From Prostheceraeus crozeri (lineage: Eukaryota; Platyhelminthes; Polycladida; Euryleptidae), in contig CAJQUW010001420.1 in the NCBI GenBank assembly GCA_907163375.1, forward strand, positions 992,001-1,056,000: 64,000 nucleotides of DNA. Direction: 5' to 3'. The translations under genes were made by a program, and so were the position numbers. Below the pieces are notes generated by a model. It saw only the letters and a program-made list of their open reading frames with translations, did not search any database and was not told where the DNA came from. Shown here in pieces: positions 42,781-53,794 of the stretch; the first letter of the stretch is position 1, and the number at the start of each line of letters is the position of its first letter.

Positions 42781-43270
42781 ATGTATAGCATTATGGCATC
42801 CCAAGGCGTTTAGTGAGAAGCACAGCGTAATAAGATCTCCAGCACCAATCGTTGGTGACCAGTTCACCAACGAGGTACTAAGAAGAATCCGAGCTGCAAC
42901 GGCCCTGGCGTTCCCGTGTGTTGAACCGACGTTCCTCGATCTTACAGAGAATTCCCTTACGCCCTCTCAAGGATCCGTTGTCATTCTCATGTACGTTGTT
43001 TACAGGTTCACTTGTAACTGCGGAGACGGCTACATCAGACGTACTGAGAGGTGGCTGTCCAAGAGAATCGACGAGCACCTGCCTGCTTGGGTGATGACGG
43101 GATGCATGACGAGGCCTAGATCAACGGGAGAGCCAGCCAGCGCGGTCACCAGACACGCGGCGTCATGTCGGTCGTTCGATCGGGGAAGTCAGAAGATCGC
43201 CTACTTAGACAGTGTTGTTCGAGCGCGTCATCAACAGCTACTGCCTATCTCGAGGCTACAATCATACTAG
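42773..43270 (+). pseudogene. Penelope-like element, C-terminal GIY-YIG nuclease
   Basis: One frame is open for ~165 codons after a TAG at 42770-42772. It reads PIVGDQFTNEVLRRIR, SLTPSQGSVVILMYVVYRF, then TCNCGDGYIRRTERWLSKRI and DEHLPAWV, and ends RHQQLLPISRLQSY before the stop at 43268. CGDGYI is the YIG half of the GIY-YIG signature, with arginine replacing the glycine; RTERWLSKRIDEH carries the conserved arginine and helix. The DNA is GC-rich compared with its surroundings. The polymerase part is absent, so this is a 5'-truncated element of a different subfamily from the PLEs at 11.5 and 32 kb. Confidence 0.85.
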
Positions 43271-43640
43271 CGCTCCGACCAATTCTTTGTGTACAGAAAG
43301 ACACCGTAGCAACGCTCATTTTACCGTGGAATTGATTGACCGATTGATTTTGTGACTTTATTAACTGCAGTATTCATGCACCAAATGTATACCGACGTTT
43401 CTGTTTGACACGAGAGGGGGGAAGGCCTTACGGAAGACTAATAGTTTTTTCTTTACTATTCATTGCTAATACGAGATGTGACTCTTCCCTTCTAGAAAGC
43501 GAAGAATGGGAACAACTGTGAACAACTGATAGCTTTTTAATTATGTAAATAGGCTGTTGACATTAACAAAAGAGTAGATTAGGTAATTCAAAATGTAACT
43601 TTACAGCCGATGATGGGCACAATTTCCGACGTTGATGACA
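43271..43640 (+). repeat. 3' flank of the Penelope element, with tail-like motif
   Basis: Non-coding. Near its end (43598-43632) it reads CAGCCGATGATGGGCACAAT and TTCCGACGTTGATGACATC, which resembles the 3' tail motif of Penelope elements. Confidence 0.45.
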
Positions 43641-45247
43641 TCCATCAAACTGCGCGCGGATTTCAGTGATTTCAATCAAGCGGCAGATGACTTTGTTTTA
43701 AAATAACTGGAACCTTCATGTTGTTGTTCACACAATCCAAATTGTATGGTTTATGTTATAGTTTTCCAAAAATTTCACAGAATCTTAGTAGGCCTAGTTC
43801 TAGGCCCACTTATGACTACAAATGAAGGTCTGAGCCTTACATGATCATCATAACGACAAAGACAATATGTTAATTCAATGCATTTGGTAAGAAAGCTCTT
43901 ACCATGACATTTCTACTATCATAAATACGATTATTCTGAGAACCTTGATATAGAAATATTAAGATATATTAATATAGATATATAGAGATTTTAGAAATAT
44001 GCCTACTGTCACAGAAACGTCCAACAGTTTGGAGATTGTACTTAGTACACCCTCAAATTGAGTGTAATTTTAACTTGATTCTGTACTCGAGAAAAATTCA
44101 AAAGCATGTTCAATGTACCCTCGACTCTCCGACATTTTATGCAATGACAGATTCACAATATTTTCGATACCAGGCGGCCGATGACCGGTTCCAACTCTGG
44201 TAATACACCAACTAACTATGAAGATGAAAACTTCGACAGCGTTTAGAAAGACGTTATTTCAGTGGATACAATGAAAATTTTACACACAAAGTGCGCAGTT
44301 TGAGCCATAGATAATGCATGACGTCAAATTATTCTGAAGAACAACACATGACCTAGATTAAATCCTGCGGACAACGATGCTGCAGTTTCTCTTCGGTGAG
44401 CTGAAGCAAACAAACTGAATTGTGTTCATCTTCAACCTTTTGAATCAGTCTCCACAAGTTAACTTCACTTCTTCCAAGTATTTTTGTATTTTGGTTGGTA
44501 ATAATGGCTGCATAATAGCTGCGATTCCGATATTTTTTAGGAGAAATCATACAAAAAAATGCTTGTTTTGAGTATCACTCTTTCATGAGTTCCAAGAGTA
44601 CAATCGTATCAATTTCGTGAGACAGATGGCAAATTCAGAGATCATTAAATAAAATCATTAATAAAAGATTGCGAAACGAAACAATTTTTGTCTTTTATGA
44701 TCCTTCTACTTAGTATTTTCAAAATGAGTAGTATGTTAACTAAACACTATTTTAATGATGGATTGCTAAGACGCTGGTTTCTCTGAAATCTCCGAAATAC
44801 ACTACATGTATGTATGGTCAGCGAAAAGCAGGGAATAAATTGCCCAGCACCATATTTTCATCCATAACCGCAGTCCGCATCAGCATCTGTTTTAGGAAAT
44901 GTCATGCTTGCAACTATTTCATCCAGCAATTTAAATTCTGCTTCGGGATAACTGTGATTGCAGCTCGATCAACGAAGGGGCAAGATTTTATTTAAGCTAT
45001 TAATTTAGATTATTAGGCTGTATATCACTGGCGTGACATGTGCATATTTGAGGTTTTTTATTGTTGATGTCGCAATAAATTCATATTGATCTCCAATCTC
45101 ACAACAAAGTCACTAATAAGGGAGGCTATAATTCTTCTCTGGACACTGATCTATGGATCTAAAGTGCTTGTTTTGAACGAACCAAAAGGTCGCTGAGATA
45201 GTGATGCAAAATCACCAACAATTTCTGATTTTGGTAATTATTATCAC
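43641..45247. other. No recognisable feature
   Basis: AT-rich, with an ATATAT-rich patch at 43950-43990. Short frames at 44353 and 44810 have no motif. Confidence 0.5.
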
Positions 45248-45249
45248 TA

Positions 45250-45679
45250 GGTGACATGCCACGCGTAATTCACACTCAATTACGGAGCACCACAAACATC
45301 GGTGGTTAAATACATTCTATTCTTCTACGCGCGTACATAGTACATACATAGTCTACGCGCTGCACTAAGAGTCAGAAATTACTTGATCTGATGCTGTTAA
45401 AACATGGGGAATGTTTATGAATACGCGCGGGCGAGCGTTTATAGTTTGCGCGTCGTCTACGGTTGTCTGCGTTGCCGCTTGAACCACGGATGAACCGCTA
45501 AGCATGTTCTGTCTTCCCTGAGCATGAAATTGTGGTCCTATCACATTGTTTAGCCTCTGATACATGCAGACACATTAGACGCAAACAGGACTGCCGACAG
45601 ATGTTGCAGCAATGTCACGCATAGCCACGAATGTTTGGTGTCATGTGCAATTACGCATAATTGAGCGTGGCATGTCACT
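45250..45679 (-). mobile_element. MITE with GGTGACATGCCACGC ends, copy 2
   Basis: Inverted relative of 6282-6753. Ends GGTGACATGCCACGC and GCGTGGCATGTCACT, with TA on both sides (45248-45249, 45680-45681). The conserved frame lies on the minus strand at 45365-45565 (MYQRLNNVIGPQFHAQ... to ASDQVISDS). Confidence 0.85.
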
Positions 45680-45681
45680 TA

Positions 45682-46136
45682 GTGACCAGATTGAGATACA
45701 CCTGATTGAGATATATCCGGGAAATATTGCCCTTTACAATAATGAAGCGATGTGATAAGGGCTGAAGACTCTTATCAACCATGCCCCCGCAACGACACCT
45801 GTCTGGAACACAAGCGATGGCTCTTGCTCTGTAAGCAATCGTGATTTTGAAGGCAGTGGCTTCTGTGATATATCCGATTCGCCAGTTCAATTTTCAAATT
45901 GACCTCCACCCACTAAGCGGATCGGCAACTTTCGAGAAAATAAAAAAAATGTACTTGTATTTTCTATGCAAAACATAAAACGGTTCATTTATATTTTTGT
46001 GTAGCTTTCAGGAATATAGGAATGCATTTACTAATGAAATCATAGAATGATACAAACATAATGACCAACAAACCATGTACATGTGTATATGTAGGTAATT
46101 AATGCAAAAGGAAGTTTAGAGATAGTTATTTAGAGT
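45682..46136. other. No recognisable feature
   Basis: No gene or repeat seen. Confidence 0.45.
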
Positions 46137-46375
46137 TAGGCTGAGTCGTAAAAAACCGCGTTTTTTTAATTGAAAACGACTATGATAAATGACTATAAAT
46201 TGTTGTCAATAAGAAGGCGTAAAATGGCATTCAAATTGAGCAGATATCTACATAGTCGCATCGATTATTGCAGCAAATTCATCTATGATAAATTATTTAA
46301 ATTCTACATTGCAAGATTTCTAGCCACTTTGACAAGATCATCTCAATTGGCAATAGTATTGCCATTCAGCATGGA

Positions 46376-48116
46376 ATGTACGAAAGAAAAATGTATTTCT
46401 TAATTGAATCTCTCAGAATTTGCAACTATACAGCGACAAAAATCCAAACGATCCTAATGCAGTCCTGGCCAGATCAATCATTAAGTGTCAGAGGGATGCA
46501 AGAATTATGCAAAGAATTCAAAGAAGGAAACAGATGCACTTTCAGCCGAATCGATGGTAGTGGCAGAAATTACTCCGACGAAAGATAAAAAAGTAGAAGA
46601 AATCAAACGTTTGATTGATGATAACAACAGCTTGTCAACAAGAGCAATCAATGGCACAGAGAATCCTGAGCGAAAATCTGGAGAAGATGTGGATTCATAC
46701 TCGTTGGGTTCCCCAACAATTGACTCCATATAACAAGGCCGTCAGGTTTGAAAGGTGCCAAGATATGCTCGAACAACTGAAGTCGAGTTTAACAAGAAAG
46801 AATTTGATTACAATAGACGAGAAATGGATTTACCTGCGAAATATGAATCCACGCAATACTATCGGAAGCTGGGTTACTCCAAGTGGCGATTCTCCTCCTG
46901 TCAAAACTGCCAAAAGAACACCCATGGAATCAAAAGTCATATTTATCTTGTCACTATCACAGACAGGCCACCATTACTTTGAGATCTTGCGTCAATGCGA
47001 GACTATCAACTCCGAAAGATACGTGCAATTCCTAAGAAATCTGGAAAATCATCTGAAATAATTGCCTCAGCCCATATTGTTTCAAAACGTTCGACTGATT
47101 CAATACACACACGTACATGTACCTGCAATCACCACAAATTTCCTGATTGAAAAAAATGTACGGTTATTAAAGCAAGCACCCTACAGTCCTGACTGTAATT
47201 TATGCGATTGCTACACTTTCCCAAGACTGGAATCCGTAAGAAAAAGTGATTTCGTTGTTGTAAATGAAATCCATGACTTTTTGAATGAAGAACTTCCAAA
47301 ATTTACAGCACTTCAAATGGAAAAGGCATTGAAAGAACTGGAAGAGGACTTGGAAAGAGTTATTGCAGCCAGAGGTGACCCCTCACGAAAATTTTTCATG
47401 AGAACTCATGAAATTTAATGCGGATTCATGAGACTTTTATGAGAGCTCATGAGATTATTATGAGTCTCATGACATTCTCCGAAGAAAATATTTAACTCAC
47501 GATGTTCTCATGATGCTTTGATCGCGTTCATGAGAAAATTATGAGCATTTATGAGGTGTTCGTAAAAATTAGCTTATAAGTAGTAAGTTATGCATGCTAG
47601 CCGCGAAAGGAAATAACCATAAGAAAGCTTATTCAATGGATCCAGATCTTCAAGGTTAGTCTATAAAAGATAAAAATAAAAATATATAGGATGCGTCATG
47701 GCGATGTGCAACAGCATTTTCGAAATGATGCATATATAATTTGACTTTACAACTATCATTACTATGGAAGATGTTGAAAATAGACATATATACAATCACA
47801 GTTAAACATTAGATCATAATAAAAAGTGGTCTATTTTTGGAAATACTGAAATAGCTTTGTAAACATGGCGTGGCAATACTTTGGGGCAATGTGGTTAGGC
47901 CAAGAAACCTTTAATAACTATATGCGAGAAAAATAAATTCAGTAGTATGAAAAAGCAACTGTTAATTTATTAATGAGATTTTCATGAGAAAGCTCATGAA
48001 ATTTTATGAGATATTTCATGCGGAAACGTTACAAATCCGATTAAATTTCATGAGATATATATGAGTAAAAATCTCATAGAAAATCATGAGGAATTTTTGT
48101 GAGGGACTATGTTTAG
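46376..48116 (+). pseudogene. Mariner-like transposase, interrupted and frameshifted
   Basis: N-terminal helix-turn-helix: KMYFLIESLRICNYTATKIQ, then LSVRGMQELCKEFKEGN, in the frame from 46376. After a frameshift comes the core from 46615: RWVPQQLTPYNKAVRFERC, NLITIDEKWIY (first catalytic aspartate in IDEKW) and RNTIGSWVTPSG. A TAA at 47059-47061 follows. The next frame has QYTHVHVPA where HDNARPH is usual, so the second aspartate is lost, then APYSPDCNLCDCYTFPRLE (third aspartate, in the CD pair). It ends ERVIAARGD at 47379, where the nested element begins; TATGTTTAG after it (48108-48116) supplies the last two codons and a stop. The PYSPDxNLCD variant separates it from the mariner at 60 kb. 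Confidence 0.9.
47380..48105. mobile_element. 726-bp MITE nested in the mariner, rich in TCATGA
   Basis: Inverted ends CCCTCACGAAAATTTTTCAT and mirror (ATGAGGAATTTTTGTGAGGG). AC lies on both sides (47378-47379, 48106-48107); removing the insert with one AC leaves the transposase frame intact. The outer ~180 bp on the left and ~140 bp on the right are packed with CATGAGA/TCATGAA words. The middle is plain AT-rich DNA. A superfamily cannot be assigned from a 2-bp duplication. Confidence 0.8.
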
Positions 48117-48198
48117 GGAATTCGTGAATTTTGAAATAGCTTTGTAATTGATAATAAAGATTTAAGGAAAAAACGCGGTTTTTTTACGACTCAACCTA

Positions 48199-48808
48199 GA
48201 AAATCAATATATCTAGGAAAATATCTCTTTACTTGCACAGAGATGGTCATGAAAACGGACCTTAAATTATGCCGAAATCAATCGATTGTGATACCCTTTC
48301 CAAATGTGTCTCACATCGACCCGCCATATATCAATATCGAGAACTTGTATTATCAGCTCTCAAATAAGCTATTCTAAAATTGTATAGTGCTATGTTTGGT
48401 GGACACATTTCAAAGCATGGAAATCGCTCAGTTTACAAAACGTAATTCTTCAATAAGAAAGCATGTGAGCATGAAATGAATCGGGCACGGCACACGAGCA
48501 TTTTCTGAGATTTCTTTTGAAATGCTGCTTCTGTGATATCATAAATTTGTCACAAAATGTCATATTCTCACTTTTTCATCAAACATTTTAGTGATTGGCA
48601 TCGTCAGAATCCTTGCGATGCATAGGGTAAAAACATGTAAGTCTTGTTCAAGCTGGCTCAATAATTCATTTTCAGCACTTTACATATTGCCGCTAATTAA
48701 AGTCAACAAACCACGAAATGTCAACGAAGATTCAAAACTCAAGTCGAGTAGAAAATTCGAAGAGAAGATTGAAAATAAGATATTAAATTGATTTGAGCAC
48801 CGCAACAC
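48199..48808. other. No recognisable feature
   Basis: No gene or repeat seen between the mariner and the fold-back element. Confidence 0.5.
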
Positions 48809-48811
48809 TTA

Positions 48812-49549
48812 TAGTCCGGCAGCCAGAACGAGTTTCTGCAGGGAACGAGGCCGAAGATGAGACTTTCACAGATTGATGTACACCATATACCTACTACGAA
48901 TTCGCGCGTCTGCCGAGTTGTGGTGAGTTCCGCTTTCTCTTCACAACAGACAAGAAAAAAACAAATGTAAATCCAAAACGCAGATTGGCCAGTTTGCTAA
49001 AATAAATTTTGTATATTTTCTCTGATATTTTTCTTGAAAACTACGCGCAAGTCTAATGTTTTGACATGGAATGTCTTCAGTCATTTGGTTATTTTGCAGT
49101 GCTATTATCATGCATCTAATCGGCAATCTTATGTGAATATATGGTTGAATAGAAGTTGAATATGGATGCAGTTTTGTCAAAATGAATGTTTGTGTCTCGC
49201 CAAAGCGAATCGCCAAATCTACATGTGTTAGCTTACATGACAGGGGTGGGATATGACCTAAGAACATTCCAGTCAAGACATTCCAGTCAAAAATTGTACT
49301 TTCTGCGCTTCAGAGAAATTTTAAAAAATCAGAAGAAAGCCAATTAATGCAATCTGCTCCATTGGATGACATTTTTTCGCTTTGATCATAGTTGTGTTTG
49401 AGAGAACCCACCACAACTCGGCAGACGCCGACAACACACAGGGTATATGGTGTACATCATCTGTGAAGTAGGTATATGTGCTTCGTTCCCTGTGAATGTC
49501 TTCGTTCTGGCTGCGTTCCCTGCAGAAACTCGTTCTGGCTGCCGGACTA
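48812..49549. mobile_element. Fold-back element, 738 bp, TAGTCCGG ends
   Basis: Left end TAGTCCGGCAGCCAGAACG, mirrored at the right; ~145-bp arms (48812-48955, 49400-49549) with internal repeats of GTTCTGGCTGC and TTCCCTGCAG. TTA on both sides (48809-48811, 49550-49552). It shares TAGTCCGG, GCAGGGAACGAGG and a CGCGTCTGCCG block with the element at 24647-25397. The frames over 49321-49764 are shadows. Confidence 0.85.
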
Positions 49550-49559
49550 TTACATACAT

Positions 49560-49700
49560 CTTGCTTATTACATACAGAGTTGGAAGCGGCCCGAGCCTTG
49601 GATGTACGGGCCAGACCGACTCGGCCTGGGCCTGGCTTGGGCCAGAAAAATTCGGGAAGTACGCGGGCCAGGCCTGAAATGTCTGGCACATGGGCTGATA
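49560..49700. repeat. GC-rich low-complexity block
   Basis: Degenerate repeats of GGCCYG/GGCCAG words (for example CGGCCTGGGCCTGGCTTGGG) in an otherwise AT-rich region. A weaker echo (CCGGGACCAG, GGCCGGGTCC) lies at 50625-50690. All frames through it stay open by composition alone. Confidence 0.6.
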
Positions 49701-51123
49701 TATAAATAATGTATGAAGGTAATAACTTTTCCCTCAATTCAATCTCTTGAATTCTCTGAATCATTTTATTTGATGCCTTGGCGACATGACTGTTAAGCTA
49801 TTATATGAAAAAAACACCGGAATATGACGGAATAAGTCATAAATAAAAGAGTCAGTAGTCGCATGAATTTGTCAATTATCTGACAAACCACCTTCAAATT
49901 AAGTGACTCCTTAGTTCACGAATATATCTGAGGAAATTATGTAAGATGCGAAAGGCACAAGCCAGTACAGCATCATGGATCGTAAGGGAAAAAAGACTTT
50001 GCATATAAAAAGAATTGTTGGACAAATAACATGCTTTCTCGACCAGTTTGTTTACATAATAGAATGATCCTCTTCCATTGAAAGATAATCAATGTGCGCG
50101 GCGAAATCCTATGTAAGGAGTTTCATGCCTTCATCTGAGTTATTCATATCTTGAATATAATTAAGGATTTAAGTCTAGTGTCACTACACTAAACGCTGCA
50201 AGTGCGTTTTTTCAGATTGAAATGTGTCAACTGTATCACGTTGAGATGATGGCCGACTGTAGATCGACGATTTGCAAGTGAAATTTCTCTAGAATTTTGT
50301 TCACTAGAGTAGTCGAATCAATATTTATAGTCTAACTTTTGAAATTTCTTTGAACTCTTTCATTTTTCAAAAATGTATGTATGTCTTACGGGTTTTCGTC
50401 TTCCCTGCTTTAATGAACCTAAATATAGTTACAGGCAGCTATGCTAACTGATCCACAGTAATTACTTTGCTTACAGATAAAGTATTCAACAAAGTATTCA
50501 GATAAAGTAAAGCTTTCAATAATCAGTTTTCTATGGAATGATTTTCAAGACGATTACATTCAACTAACACAATCGATATTTTCATTAAGGATTGTTAGGT
50601 GCGCAAAACAATAAATTATGACACCCGGGACCAGAAAAAACATCCAGGCCGGGTCCTGTCGCTCCTGGCCGAAATAAGCGGCCGGTTCCAGTTCTACTTA
50701 CATCGGAAGGATTCGGAAGATGCCAGACACCAACATTTTTGATGAAAAAAGTGAAGAGTGACATTTTCAGCCAATAGAATCACGATTTTGTGATAGCAGA
50801 ACTCGACCAATTTCGATGAGCAATAGATCAAAAGAAATCTCAGAAGTGCTTATTGTCCTCATGATTCATTAGCATTCTCAAATGTTTTATGAAGAATTAC
50901 GATTTGCAAATTGAGCTTGTAATTGATTTTCACATTTTGATCCCTGTTCAGCAAACACAAAAACAAATACAAGTTTAGAATGACTTGAAAGCTGAGAATG
51001 TAGTCTCTCAATTCATGCATGGTGCTTCGACGTACAAAACGAATGAGTGTGAGAGGGCATGAGAATCGATTGTAGTTCGATATAATTTGGTTTGTCCGTT
51101 ATTAATGATCAATCAATTCCATC
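49701..51123. other. No recognisable feature
   Basis: AT-rich and gene-free apart from the GC-rich echo at 50625-50690. Confidence 0.5.
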
Positions 51124-51131
51124 CAAGAAAT

Positions 51132-52788
51132 CAGGGATGTGGAGTAGGAGTCCCGGAGTCCTATCAGTTTTGCTGGAGTCGGAGTCATATCAAATGATAG
51201 GACTCCAGACTCCGGCCTACAACTAGACCCGAAATAATATAATACAAGCAAATCATTTATTCTCGTGCATAGCTGTCATTGTCTTGATGTCAACTTTCTC
51301 CGTCAAACAGAAGTATAGAGACAGCAGTGCATACAAAGCTTATAATAGTTGAGGGAATGAACCGTGATAGTGAAAAAATGGGTTGTCTTTTCACTCGGTG
51401 ATTTAGTAGAGAAGACAAGCAAGCCTTCCTAGTCAATCACACCTACGCACCAGAGGTCACATCGGAGACAAGAATGAAATGCTAGTTTGTTTGAGAACAT
51501 TGCATCTTACCCTCACGTTAATCGTGTGCGATGGCTCCTCTAAAGCGGATATTAATGATAATTTGACCACGAAAATGCTTAATTTTAAGCACTTTTCTAA
51601 CCATTTTGAAAAGAAGCTGTACCACTTTATTTAGTTAGAGACACCCTGTTAATAATGATATTTTGTTGAAAATGATCAAAATAGCCGATTTGTGTAATGC
51701 AACCGTTTTTATGAAACTGATATCATGAATTTTCAACACGTTGATTTTAGAAGTCAATTTTTCAAGGAGCCAAAATTTCGTATTTTTTATCTAGTTCTGC
51801 AACTAAAGCCGTCAAGGTGGATTAACTTTTAGGATTTTTTATTTGGGTAATGTTTGGTGATATCCCAAAGCGGCTAGCGCTCACAAGCAGTTGGAAGATG
51901 GAAATCTGCCTTTGAAGATAGGTACAAAGTTTTACTTCTCATATTTAACCAGCGACAGCGGCTACGAAATGTATTCAATTTTAATTGCGCTTACATATGT
52001 TTCTATGAACACACATTCCATCAATTTGTACTAATCCCAACGTCTTTAAAACACAATAATGTTGATATAAACATTTTTTCATTGAACAAAATATGTTAAA
52101 AATTAGCATAAAAGCATAAAAAGTCCCCCAAGTTTCTATAACCTCTTTCTTCTGATTTTTCATCGCATTTCACGTATTACAGTGCTATTCAATATTCATA
52201 GACTGTCAAATAAAAAAACCGTATAGCTTTTAAAAAATGACAATTTTCTGATATTTTCAAAAATATATTTTTGTTCAAAGTGATGTCAAACAAAAAGCAA
52301 GACTGATAAGAGAATTCCAAATTAGGACGTATTATACTTGAACGTAATGATTACAGTTGTGGAGTTGTCGGCTGGTTTTCTGTGTGATGAATACTAAATA
52401 ATATTCATTTTCTAAAAGTGTGAAAAGTGCTTAAAATTAAGCATTAATGCTTATAATTAAGCACTTGGTCAATTTATCATTAAAATCGAAAGTGCACTCA
52501 TATTTTTTGGAGAAGGATGGGGTTTTTCGTGCCTGATATGAGACTGGAGAAAAAGCGTGTGAATCATACATCAAGAAGCCGAGTCATGTGCATCCAACTT
52601 AAAGGGACATTTGATCAACTTTCATAAAAAATGATTGATAGTTGATGCAATGATCACTAAATATCGATTCAGGAAAGCCTATAATGATCTGTGATGTAGG
52701 CTACCAGTTAATGTTTCAAAAAACTAAACTTATATACTTGCCACCCGGAGTCGGAGTCCTATCAAAATGATAGGACTCCACATCCCTG
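51132..52788. mobile_element. hAT-type MITE, long copy, with nested insert
   Basis: Ends CAGGGATGTGGAGT and ACTCCACATCCCTG, flanked by a perfect 8-bp duplication CAAGAAAT (51124-51131, 52789-52796). CAGGG ends plus 8 bp are hallmarks of hAT. The right subterminal region carries the palindrome GGAGTCCTATCA/TGATAGGACTCC. It aligns with the element at 61895-62595 except for the nested 924-bp insert at 51556-52479. Confidence 0.9.
51556..52479. mobile_element. 924-bp TTAA-flanked element nested in the hAT MITE
   Basis: Inverted ends TGATAATTTGACCA and TGGTCAATTTATCA, followed inward by TGCTTAATTTTAAGCACTTT-type palindromes. TTAA on both sides (51552-51555, 52480-52483). The relative at 61895-62595 keeps the empty site ATATTAAAATCG with a single TTAA. 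TTAA suggests a piggyBac-class element, although TA also fits. Non-coding. Confidence 0.8.
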
Positions 52789-52796
52789 CAAGAAAT

Positions 52797-53794
52797 CATT
52801 TTAATAATCACAAGCATGAAATCTGTCATATCTGTCATGAATCTGTCAAATCTGTCAGCACCCTTTCAGAATACTAAATGCATGATGGAGCGCATTAAAT
52901 TCTAAGAACAAGAAAGGAAGCTTGGTCCTTTTTGTGATGCTAGAAACAAATTGAAGATGATAATCGATCAGCAATATATGCATTATTATAAATATTTATT
53001 ATCTATAATAATAATTAATATTATGAAATACATACAGAGTATATTCTTTTCTACGTCTACACTACTTGGAAATGAATTCCAGTCTAGCAATTGAGAAGAG
53101 CTGGCGAAACATGTTGTGCTAATAAATAATATACTTCAAAAATGAAAGCGACCTTTATATTTATTATTAACAATAGAAAGAACAGCTGTCGGGTTTATTT
53201 CTGACCGAGGTCGTTCGTAATATTATTTCCATTTTGCTATTGACACCACTGAACACAAGATTGAACTATCATTGAGGATCTTGTTTCCTGATTTTATTTG
53301 AGATGTCTGTTAAGTTCAATCTAAGTGGTGATGTGAAGGATCAGCAAAGTAAACTCTTAGCTGCAAAATGCATGTTGATCAACATAAATTAAAATTCGAA
53401 AAAATTAAAAAAATTATGAATATATTAAAATTCGTGTGGCAGCAAATTGATACATCCTAAATTACGCATCAAGGGACACTAATTGAATAACATAAGGATG
53501 GCATCAACTTGGCTGAATCGTAAATCGCCTTAAATTTTTGACTATCTGATTGAGATTATCCGATTCTTCGGGCGAGTGGTGTTCCAATTTGAAAATGAAG
53601 TTCCGAATTCTCGGATAAATGGAGTCCGATTGCCCACCTCTGAGAAATGTCCACTTCATACACCAGAATTTAAGTGAAGTTATTGCTGAAGAAGTGATTT
53701 CAATAACTTATAGTCAAATAATTGACTATTGAACAAGAGCAAAAAGCACTCGAACTTCTCCAATAAATATCTGCAAGAGCTGTCAATAGCCTCT
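52797..53794. other. No recognisable feature
   Basis: AT-rich. A tandem-like patch CTGTCATATCTGTCATGAAT with CTGTCAAATCTGTCAG occurs at 52818-52857. No gene. Confidence 0.5.

Larger units (their letters stand above)
46139..48196 (+). mobile_element. Mariner-type transposon, full length, with nested insert
   Basis: Inverted ends GGCTGAGTCGTAAAAAACCG and its mirror (GCGGTTTTTTTACGACTCAA then CC), ~29 bp, flanked by TA on both sides (46137-46138, 48197-48198). The length of 2058 bp falls to ~1.33 kb when the nested 726-bp element is set aside, which is normal for mariner. The transposase inside is decayed. Confidence 0.9.

Noticed and set aside
49321-49764. 147-codon minus-strand frame and overlapping frames on both strands
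   Set aside because: They run through the arm of a fold-back element and a GC-rich low-complexity block; composition alone keeps them open.
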